This document shows, one piece after another, positions 37,392 through 43,468 of a stretch of DNA of 43,468 nt. The first letter of the stretch is position 1; each line of letters starts with the position of its first letter. The notes under the pieces are model-generated. The model was not told the DNA's origin and did no database searches. It saw nothing but the letters and a program-made list of their open reading frames with translations. The stretch is taken from positions 1-43,468 of the forward strand of contig JABSOI010000050.1 of assembly GCA_013216015.1 (NCBI GenBank), read 5' to 3'. The position numbers and the translations under genes are program-made. This DNA comes from Alteromonadaceae bacterium (GTDB taxonomy: Bacteria; Pseudomonadota; Gammaproteobacteria; Enterobacterales; Alteromonadaceae).

Positions 37392-37671
37392 ACCAATTGT
37401 ATTAAGTAACCTGAATTCGGGATAAGCAGCACTTGCTCAATACTTCCTTTTTTCCGATTCTCTGCGTTAAAACAAGGATAAATAGCCAGCTATTAATAAT
37501 TGTTTTGCCTTGATAATAGAAAAAAATGAAGCATTGATTGAGTATATAAAGTCTGAATTGTATCGACTATCTTATTTTGAACTATTAACTTGATGATTTT
37601 ACTAAACTATCAAGTACTCATTATCCCGAACTCAGGTTAAGTAAGTTGGCAAGTTATTTAATACAATTGGT
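37392..37671. mobile_element. 280-bp element with long terminal inverted repeats (MITE family B)
   Basis: Outer ends ACCAATTGTATTAA (37392-37405) and TTAATACAATTGGT (37658-37671) are exact complements. Inner arms AACCTGAATTCGGGATAA and TTATCCCGAACTCAGGTT are near-complements. No coding capacity. It fills nearly the whole gap between the two halogenase-family genes, so the second gene may be transcribed through it or from it. No target duplication could be defined with confidence. Confidence 0.85.
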
Positions 37672-37689
37672 TTAAACTAGGCTAGAAAA

Positions 37690-39228
37690 ATGAAAAATAC
37701 AGTAGTGATTGTTGGCGGCGGCACAGCAGGTTGGTTAACGGCAGGTATCATTGCTGCCCGGCATTGCTCAAAAAATACGGCTGTGAACGAAACCGAAGTT
37801 ATTCTGGTGGAGTCTCCTGACGTTAAAAATTTGGGTGTCGGCGAAGGTACCTGGCCCACTATGCGGGACACTCTGCGTCAGATAGGCATATCTGAACGCA
37901 CATTTCTTGCTTGTTGTGATGCCAGTTTCAAGCAGGCTTCTAAATTTGTGGGTTGGTCTAACGGGAAAAATGAGCATTATTATCACCCGTTTACCGCGCC
38001 TTCAGGTTACGGCGCTGTGAGTATGGCAGAGCACTGGTCAGCAACGCCGCAAGACATTGATTTTGAAAGCTGGGTTTGTGCACAAGGCACTGTATGCAAA
38101 CAAAATTTAGCACCTAAATTAGCACAAATGCCCGAATATGCTTTTAGTCTGAACTATGGCTATCACCTCAATGCCGGTAAATTTGTAAAAATGCTTCATC
38201 GCCATTGTGTTGATAAGTTGGGAGTAAAATACATTCAAGGGCATGTAGAGCATGTACTTGGGGCAGATAATGGCGATATCTCATCGATTGTATTAACTGA
38301 CTCAGAACATATTGATGGTGATTTATTCATCGATTGCAGTGGCTTTGCTGCCATCTTGATTGGTAAGCATTATAATATCCCATTTAAATCAAAGCATCAT
38401 ATTTTGTTTAATGACACGGCACTTGCTGTTCAGATAGAATATGCTACAAATGACGTTCCGATAGCTTCGTGTACAGTGGCAACAGCACAGGAAAGTGGTT
38501 GGATTTGGGACATTGCTCTGCAAAACCGACGAGGAATTGGACATGTATTCTCTAGCGATTTCACCAATACAGAACGGGCAGAAGAGGCGTTACATAATTA
38601 CGTGAAAAATGACCCTTTTCTTGCGTCACAGCAAGTTACTCCCCGTAAAATCAAATTTAACCCAGGTCACAGAGAAACGTTCTGGCACAAAAATTGTGTC
38701 GCTATAGGCGTCTCAGCAGGGTTTGTAGAGCCGTTAGAAGCAACTGCTCTGGTATTGATTGAAAAGTCAGCAGAATGGATCAGTCAACAACTACCCCGTG
38801 ATCGAAGCGCAATGACGGTACTGGCGAAAAGATTCAATAGCGTCACGTTACAACGATGGCAGGAAATTATAGATTTTCTGAAGTTGCATTATATATTGTC
38901 AAACCGCAACGACAGTGAATATTGGCGGCAACATCAACAAACGGATTCTATTCCCGAAAGTTTGCAAGACGCGTTGACATTATGGCGTACACAATCGCCC
39001 GGGCTCTATGAGACCAATCAACGTTTTGAACTGTTTTCGTCGGCCAGTAAGCAATATGTACTCTATGGTATGGGCTTTAATACAGATAAGGACCAGAGTG
39101 CTCACATTTGTCAAAAAGAAACCTCGCTAATAAAACGATTACGCAATGAAACCCTTCACACTACTGAAAAGTTGCTGAGTGCATTACCGACTAATCGTCA
39201 ATTTTTGAATAAAGTATTTGGAAAATAA
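37690..39228 (+). CDS. Flavin-dependent halogenase-family protein 2, divergent
   Basis: Second PF04820 protein, 512 residues. FAD motif GGGTAGW (residues 9-15), GVGEGTWPTMR, and the catalytic-type Lys in DASFKQASKF (K81) are present. The WxWxIP signature reads WIWDIA (271-276), with Ala for Pro, and the active-site segment is VEPLEATALVLIE instead of the LEPLEST form of its neighbour. It might therefore be a halogenase with altered substrate, a monooxygenase-like enzyme, or a non-catalytic partner. A Cys-rich N-terminal stretch (FLACCDASF) is also unusual. It lies 18 bases after the MITE-B element and on the same strand as the first copy; the two probably arose by duplication long ago, given their low similarity outside the motifs. 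Confidence 0.85.
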   Translation: MKNTVVIVGGGTAGWLTAGIIAARHCSKNTAVNETEVILVESPDVKNLGVGEGTWPTMRDTLRQIGISERTFLACCDASFKQASKFVGWSNGKNEHYYHPFTAPSGYGAVSMAEHWSATPQDIDFESWVCAQGTVCKQNLAPKLAQMPEYAFSLNYGYHLNAGKFVKMLHRHCVDKLGVKYIQGHVEHVLGADNGDISSIVLTDSEHIDGDLFIDCSGFAAILIGKHYNIPFKSKHHILFNDTALAVQIEYATNDVPIASCTVATAQESGWIWDIALQNRRGIGHVFSSDFTNTERAEEALHNYVKNDPFLASQQVTPRKIKFNPGHRETFWHKNCVAIGVSAGFVEPLEATALVLIEKSAEWISQQLPRDRSAMTVLAKRFNSVTLQRWQEIIDFLKLHYILSNRNDSEYWRQHQQTDSIPESLQDALTLWRTQSPGLYETNQRFELFSSASKQYVLYGMGFNTDKDQSAHICQKETSLIKRLRNETLHTTEKLLSALPTNRQFLNKVFGK

Positions 39229-39899
39229 AGTCTATTTTATAACTATTTATCCTGTACGCGTTAGGGGTATATACCCGTTACCTTTCAAAATGCGGGAATT
39301 TGAGGTGAATTAAAAAGCATAGTTACAAGACGCTGATTCGCCGGATAAGTTATTCTTATTTAAGATTCAGCAACGCAGTAAATATGTTTTTTAAACGAAT
39401 CAAAACCTGCATTTTGAATGGTGATGGGTATAAGTAGCGTAAACGTCATTTTTCATAAAACTACAGTATCTTTTTTGTCATTATTTTTTCGTCTTATTTT
39501 TCCGCCTTATTTTAATATATCCCGCCTTTGTTATCTCAACGAACAACAGAAAGTCAGAAGGATTTCGCGTATTTACCCGACTGTTTTCAAAAAGTTTAAG
39601 GTGTAAAACAAATGCCTCCTGTTATTGTGCAAACTAGATCTGAATATTGCTACTGTTTTGTTTATTCAAAAATTGTTAATTCCTGCTTCGTTAAATGAAG
39701 TGTTCAGCTTACAGAACAGAATAAAATTAATGTAATGGATGGTTTTATATTGTGACAATAAGCATTAAAATTAGGTCGAAACTCATTCTTGATTGTTAAA
39801 AATGATCCCCGAAACTTGAGTAATAAATATTAAATGTGAATTCTATTAGTTTTACAATTAAGCATCCTAATTAAGTCAAATAAAATACGAGGAATACCA
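39229..39899. other. Intergenic region with MITE A copy 2
   Basis: 671 bases. Holds the MITE at 39270-39432 and AT-rich sequence with no supported gene. A 62-codon frame at 39418 begins inside the MITE end and looks like a by-product of the insertion. Confidence 0.6.
39270..39432 (+). mobile_element. MITE family A, copy 2 (163 bp)
   Basis: Reverse orientation relative to the copies at 29347 and 42792: begins TATACCCGTTACCTTTCAAA and ends with the complement of TATACCCATCACCATTCAAA. Same length and nearly identical interior. TATA at both ends fits a TA duplication. Confidence 0.92.
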
Positions 39900-40640
39900 A
39901 TGTATAAAGCCGCATTAATTACAGGAGGCACCCGAGGGATTGGTAGAGCTATTGCTGAGTCAATTGCTCCAATGCACAAGAATTTATGTCTGGTTTACAA
40001 TAATGATGAGGAGTCGGCATTAGCAACAAAAAAAGCGATAGAATCAACTACAGATACAAAAGTATTTTTGTATAAGTTCGATTTAAGTAACCTGCATGAA
40101 ATCGAAGGTCTGGTTGAAAAAATTTATAGTGATGTTAGCGAAATATCGACTTTAGTCAACAATGCCGGAGTTATTTTAAGTCCCGGTGGTTGGATGGAAC
40201 AGAGCATAAGTGATTTCGAACGCTCAATAGCGATAAACTTCACATCTGTTGCAGTGTTGACCAAATTTATAGTTCCTCAGATGATTGAAAAGAAACATGG
40301 CAGGATCATCAATTTATCAAGTACTTATGCTATTAATGGAGCTGTACCTGTTTTGTCATATACTTGTGCCAAGTCAGCAGTGACAACATTAACGACTGCT
40401 TTAGCTGCAGAATTAGGCCAGTATTCAATCACGGTTAATGCCATTGCCCCTGGCAACATAGATACTGACATGACAAGTTCTGCGGGCAAAGAAATTATAG
40501 ATTGGGCAATTAGTACTACCCCGATTGGACGACTTGGAAAGGCCGAAGAAGTAGGCAAAGTTGCCAAATATTTAATAGAGTCACCGTTTATAACGGGAAC
40601 AACACAAGTTGTTGATGGAGGTCAAATTCTCAAGATCTAG
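39900..40640 (+). CDS. SDR-family oxidoreductase (FabG-like)
   Basis: Classical short-chain dehydrogenase/reductase, 246 residues, NAD(P)-dependent. Cofactor motif TGGTRGIG (residues 8-15), NNAG in STLVNNAGVI, the catalytic Ser in LSSTYAING and the YxxxK pair in SYTCAKSAV, then PGNIDTDM. RBS GAGG 8 bases before ATG. Substrate unknown; sequence is compatible with 3-oxoacyl-ACP reductase-like or small-molecule ketoreductase roles. The neighbouring GlxA-type regulator on the same strand may control it, although 435 bases and two repeats separate them. Confidence 0.9.
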   Translation: MYKAALITGGTRGIGRAIAESIAPMHKNLCLVYNNDEESALATKKAIESTTDTKVFLYKFDLSNLHEIEGLVEKIYSDVSEISTLVNNAGVILSPGGWMEQSISDFERSIAINFTSVAVLTKFIVPQMIEKKHGRIINLSSTYAINGAVPVLSYTCAKSAVTTLTTALAAELGQYSITVNAIAPGNIDTDMTSSAGKEIIDWAISTTPIGRLGKAEEVGKVAKYLIESPFITGTTQVVDGGQILKI

Positions 40641-40660
40641 TCAGTATTTTGAAGCAAAAA

Positions 40661-40720
40661 AACTCTCAAAAGATCACAAAAGCTCTCAAAAGATCACAAA
40701 AGCTCTCAAAATATCATAAA
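40661..40720 (+). repeat. 20-bp tandem repeat, three units
   Basis: Units at 40661, 40681 and 40701. The core CTCTCAAAAGATCACAAA is exact in the first two; the third has two substitutions. Immediately downstream of the SDR stop codon. Confidence 0.93.
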
Positions 40721-40842
40721 AATTAATGTTTGATGTCAGCTCTACGCCAATAGGGCTGCATCATAATAATAAGCAGAGCAAGACGCAATCCATCATATTA
40801 AAGCACCCAACCATCTAATAATATGAATAAATCTTGAATTTT

Positions 40843-40957
40843 ATGGGTTACGCCTTCGGCTAACCCATCCTACGCGCTTAAATCTTGAGCTGACTTATAA
40901 ATACCAATAAAACAATAAATTACGATCGTAGCAACACTAACTGCTACATAGCCGATG
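40843..40957 (-). repeat. Dispersed repeat, copy 2
   Basis: Reverse-complement homologue of 12196-12312: starts with the palindromic part ATGGGTTACGCC...GGCTAACCCAT and continues through CTACGCGC, TTGAGCTGA, AATAAAAC and GCTACATAGC. Identity falls toward the outer end, suggesting an old dispersal. Confidence 0.8.
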
Positions 40958-41075
40958 AAATTGCTATTATTTCTCTATCATGTCTGGAATTGTCGGATTA
41001 TAGTCATTGTGGACTTATTTTGTCGATGCTATATTTATTACACACAACAGAATTAACGAATTGATTAATTAAGTA

Positions 41076-42054
41076 ATGAATAATAAACGTAAAATCATGG
41101 TAGGTTTTTTTAGTCTTTGATGGCATTCAGTCTTTAGACTTGTTCGGACCATTTGATGCATTAGCAGAAGCAAACTCTTGTGGACAATCAACAGGTTGTC
41201 AATACGAATTACTTATCATCAGTGAAAATGGTGGTTCTGTAACAACTGAAGCCGGGGTTATTATTCAAACGCACTACAATATCGATAATTGTCCGCCTCT
41301 GCATACTCTGATAATTCCCGGAGGTTCTGGGTCAAGAAGTGACAAAATATCTGACAGGCTGATTAATTGGATCATTGATGTTGAGAGCCACATAAAGAGA
41401 GTTTGTAGTGTTTGTACGGGAATTTTTATTCTAGCCAAAACAGGGTTGTTAAATGGTCGAACCGCTACAACACATTGGAAATTCGTCGATGAAGTTAAAC
41501 ATTGCTATCCGGGTATTAACATTGAACCTGACGCTTTATTCATTAAAGACAATAAATTTATAACGTCAGCAGGCATAACTGCTGGTATTGATATGGCACT
41601 GTCGCTGATAGAAGAAGATATGGGATCAGGTGCTGCTTCAGATGTTGCACGAATGTTAGTGGTGTTTTTCAGGCGTTCTGGCGGGCAGAACCAATTCTCT
41701 TTCTTTTTACAGCAACAAGAAAAATCGTCAGATCAATTTACAAACTTACTGGCTTGGATAGCTGATAATTTAACACAAGACTTATCCACTAAAAATCTTG
41801 CTTCAAAAGTGTATCTTGGAGAAAGGCATTTCGCCAGGAAATTTAAAGAAATTTACGGTGAAACTCCAAGTCGAAGTGTTGAAAATATCCGAATAGAAGT
41901 TGCAAAAAATTGGTTGCTGACGAGCAATAAATCTATCTCTGTTATTTCTGAGTTAACCGGGTTCATGTCTTCTGATAGTTTTGGGCGAACATTTCAACGC
42001 ACCAATGGTGTTTCTCCTTCCCAATATCGTGCTCATTTTGGGCACTTTTCTTAA
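41076..42054 (+). pseudogene. GlxA-type regulator (DJ-1/PfpI + AraC HTH), frameshifted near the start
   Basis: Transcription factor with an N-terminal DJ-1/PfpI-like sensor (about 1-190; TLIIPGGSGSR, VCSVCTGIFILAKTGLL, TTHWKF, ITSAGITAGIDMAL) and a C-terminal AraC double HTH (LASKVYLGERHFARKF; ISVISELTGFMSSDSFGRTF). The uninterrupted frame begins only at a TTG around 41140, lacking the first strand. Upstream, ATG 41076 gives MNNKRKIMVGF and then stops. If the T-run at 41105-41111 had 6 instead of 7 bases, translation would continue as FLVFDGIQSLDLFGPFDALA, exactly the family N-terminus. So there is a one-base insertion, slippage, or a sequencing error. Otherwise intact. Family members sense small metabolites; the target may be the upstream SDR gene. 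Confidence 0.85.
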
Positions 42055-42084
42055 AATGACGATTGAAATAAAAGGGCCGTGGCT

Positions 42085-42243
42085 ATGAAATTGACATTAT
42101 TTAACCCTATTTTTCATGTTGAAACCAATGAAGTTTACCGGATGGATGTCACGGCTTTTGAAGCTCAAAAATACAGGGTGGAAGATATTGAAGGATTTGA
42201 TACTACGTCAAGCGAATGTCAACTGGAACTTTTCCCTCCCTAA
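42085..42243 (+). CDS. Small hypothetical protein, 52 residues
   Basis: ATG at 42085 with AAAGGG about 8 bases upstream, 30 bases after the GlxA-type gene. The product is polar and acidic (for example VYRMDVTAFEAQKYRVED and SECQLELFPP), with no signal peptide or membrane segment. I recognise no family. Codon use looks like that of its neighbours and the frame is free of stops, but at this size chance cannot be ruled out; it could also be the end of a lost longer gene. Confidence 0.4.
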   Translation: MKLTLFNPIFHVETNEVYRMDVTAFEAQKYRVEDIEGFDTTSSECQLELFPP

Positions 42244-42342
42244 TACTCGTAAGCAGCAAAACTAAGCCTGCTAAAAACAATTTTTATAACTAGCCAACAA
42301 TAATTCACAATAATTTTTATGTTTTCTATAGGAGACAGGGCA

Positions 42343-42791
42343 ATGCTCATTCTAAATTCAATAAGTAAAAGCTATGAAAACGGTGTTAAGGCGTTAGATA
42401 ATATTTCGCTTTCAATTCCTAAAGGACTGTACGGATTACTAGGGCCAAATGGCGCAGGGAAGTCGTCACTTATGCGAAAATGCCGATGCCGGTAGTATTA
42501 CCTTTGATGGCATTGATGTATTGAAAAATCCTAATGAACTTAGACATCGACTAGGTTATTTACCACAAGGCTTTGGAGTTTATCCACGAATTTCTGCCAT
42601 TGATTTACTTGACCATTTGGCAATATTAAATGGTTTGGTGAATAAAAAAGAACGCTTGGAGGTAGTTTTAGGTTTGCTCGCCCAAACCAATTTATATCAA
42701 CATCGAACAAAAGCAGTCAGTGGTTTTTCTGGTGGTATGAGACAGCGATTTGGCATAGCCCAAGCCTTATTAGGTGATCCAGATTTACTTA
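42343..42791 (+). pseudogene. ABC transporter ATPase fragment, deleted and MITE-truncated
   Basis: Start ATG 42343 with GGAG upstream gives [18 protein letters not shown] and Walker [12 protein letters not shown]. Just after SLMR the frame shifts by one (near 42475); the +1 frame continues as [27 protein letters not shown], the signature VSGFSGGMRQR and GDPDLLI. This fits a small deletion of about 15-20 bases after Walker A. The gene then stops at the MITE (42792), before the Walker B Asp-Glu and everything after it. It resembles ATPases of ABC-2-type exporters. Inactive as it stands. The membrane partner and the missing C-terminal half are not in this window, except possibly a few codons (IVVLSSH) just beyond the MITE. 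Confidence 0.85.
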
Positions 42792-42954
42792 TATACCCAT
42801 CACCATTCAAAATGCAGGTTTTGATTCGTTTAAAAAACATATTTACTGCGTTGCTGAATCTTAAATAAGAATAACTTATCCGGCGAATCAGCGTCTTGTA
42901 ACTATGCTTTTTAATTCACCTCAAATTCCCGCATTTTGAAAGGTAACGGGTATA
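42792..42954 (-). mobile_element. MITE family A, copy 3 (163 bp)
   Basis: Same orientation and length as the copy at 29347, differing by very few bases. TATA at both ends. It interrupts the ABC ATPase just before Walker B. Confidence 0.92.
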
Positions 42955-43006
42955 GTAGTATTATCGAGCCACCCATTGGTATAGTAGTATTATCGAGCCA
43001 CCCATT
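42949..43006 (+). repeat. 29-bp perfect tandem duplication
   Basis: Two exact units (42949-42977 and 42978-43006) that begin with the last bases of the MITE (GGTATA) and contain TTATCGAGCCACCCA. The duplication therefore happened after the MITE inserted. Confidence 0.93.
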
Positions 43007-43368
43007 TATAATTTTTGACGAAGGCAAAGAACTTAGCCAAAAGTTACAAGAATTCAAAATTAAAACCCTAATGCAAATTCAAGACTTCATCGAACTTTCT
43101 GCTGCAGAATACGGGCAGAAAATTGGAGGTAAAAAAGGTAATGTTAGCCTGGCATCAAATGATGGCCGAAATATGATCAAGCGCAGCATTAACGAAAGCA
43201 TTACCTTTGATGAACGCTTACAAGTAGCTAAATCACTAATTGATGATTGCATTCATCGTTGGACACAAGGCGGTAACGACAACATTAAAGCGTTAGTTGA
43301 ACATGCCTTTCAAACCGACAAAGCCGGCAATATTTCAGTAACGCGTATTTTAGGTTTACGCCGTTCAG
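43007..43368 (+). pseudogene. DUF3164 fragment, Mu-like phage protein
   Basis: Internal piece of a DUF3164 protein, a family of unknown function found in Mu-like prophages. Recognisable blocks: DFIELSAAEYGQKIGGKKGN, VSLASNDGR, ITFDERLQVAKSLIDDCIHR, HAFQTDKAGNISVTRILGLR. The N-terminal part is missing (no proper start; the open frame runs back into the tandem duplication and the MITE), and the C-terminal WxxAMxAI segment is replaced by the second duplicated repeat. No other phage gene is visible before the window ends. This is a stranded fragment rather than the edge of an intact prophage, as far as can be seen. Confidence 0.78.
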
Positions 43369-43418
43369 AATTATCCGGACACCCACCGCTAAGAAATTAT
43401 CCGGACACCCACCGCTAA
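43369..43418 (+). repeat. 26-bp-period tandem duplication
   Basis: Two exact 24-base units (43369-43392 and 43395-43418) containing TTATCCGGACACCCACCGCT, 26 bases apart. The core TTATCCGGACACCCA resembles TTATCGAGCCACCCA in the duplication on the other side of the DUF3164 fragment. Confidence 0.9.
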
Positions 43419-43468
43419 AAGCGTTTAGATTTGGAACAGTGAACGTGACATTAAAAGTTCGAGTGGTG

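Larger units (their letters stand above)
40641..41075. other. Intergenic region with two repeat types
   Basis: 435 bases between the SDR gene and the GlxA-type regulator. It contains a 20-bp tandem array (40661-40720) and the second copy of the dispersed repeat (40843-40957). No supported gene. Confidence 0.6.

Noticed and set aside
35895-39228. Halogenase genes as part of a natural-product gene cluster
   Set aside because: No NRPS, PKS, terpene, indole or RiPP precursor genes are nearby; the neighbours are a TBDR, SapC and a JmjC oxygenase, a context better explained by a receptor-linked module.
39418-39606. 62-codon frame starting in the MITE
   Set aside because: Its start is the MITE terminus and the remainder is AT-rich intergenic sequence without a domain.
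43007-43418. Intact Mu-like prophage at the window end
   Set aside because: Only one truncated DUF3164 fragment is visible, flanked by short duplications; no transposase, Gam, or structural genes are seen in the window.
1-43468. CRISPR array
   Set aside because: Tandem repeats are contiguous without spacers and there are no cas genes. The arrays at 3147, 26757 and 40661 have no unique spacers.
1-43468. tRNA or rRNA genes
   Set aside because: No cloverleaf with conserved GTTCRANNC/CCA features and no rRNA-like blocks were recognised by eye in the gaps; a covariance-model scan would be needed to be certain.

Overview
The window looks like chromosomal DNA of a marine gammaproteobacterium of the order Alteromonadales, most like Colwellia or Thalassotalea. 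The basis is low GC, an HtpG close to gammaproteobacterial HtpG, very large TonB-dependent receptors (TBDRs) of the type used for polysaccharide uptake, SapC-family proteins, tryptophan-halogenase-family proteins, TPR-sulfotransferases and many short AT-rich repeats. The genus is inferred from gene content only.

Layout. 1-933: decayed IS3-family transposase. 1054-2163: exported beta-lactamase-fold serine hydrolase. 3080-5173: htpG behind a good heat-shock (sigma-32) promoter. 5312-15363 (all minus): an N-acetylgalactosamine (GalNAc) catabolic operon agaZ-agaS-agaK-agaA, then a secreted GH16 enzyme, a GH20 lipoprotein hexosaminidase and the DeoR-type regulator agaR. 15647-22519 (minus): a TBDR followed by a tailoring set (Asp/Asn hydroxylase-like oxygenase, TPR-sulfotransferase, small sulfotransferase, SapC). 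23081-26702 (plus): an MFS sugar permease and a large secreted TIM-barrel-like enzyme. 26987-29686 (minus): an EamA exporter, a TauD-like oxygenase and a receiver-AraC regulator broken by a MITE. 30779-39228 (plus): a second TBDR followed by SapC, a JmjC/cupin-8 oxygenase and two flavin-dependent halogenase-family proteins. 39900-42054: an SDR dehydrogenase and a frameshifted GlxA-type AraC regulator. 42343-43418: a scrap zone with a broken ABC ATPase, a MITE, two short tandem duplications and a fragment of a Mu-like phage DUF3164 gene.

How it fits together. The first half reads as a GalNAc-polysaccharide utilisation locus. Secreted GH16 and the new TIM-barrel enzyme, which share an N-terminal carbohydrate-binding-like domain, would cut a polymer. 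The TBDR and GH20 would import and trim oligosaccharides, and the MFS permease would bring GalNAc into the cytoplasm. AgaK, AgaA and AgaS would convert it to tagatose-6-phosphate. AgaZ belongs to the aldolase step, but its catalytic partner and a tagatose-6-phosphate kinase are not here. CTTTC (or GAAAG) pairs exactly 10 bp apart lie upstream of agaZ, the first TBDR and the MFS gene, with a weaker pair at agaR itself. They resemble known AgaR operators and tie the TBDR to the regulon.

The most unusual feature is that both TBDRs are followed by a SapC homologue, a 2-oxoglutarate/Fe(II)-type oxygenase and two further modifying enzymes: sulfotransferases in one case, halogenase-family flavoproteins in the other. 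There are no NRPS, PKS or precursor-peptide genes. I suggest these are receptor-linked tailoring modules of unknown target. The window is also rich in small mobile repeats (three copies of a 163-bp MITE, one 280-bp TIR element, several tandem arrays). In three genes, restoring the expected N-terminus needs a one-base change in a start-proximal A/T homopolymer.
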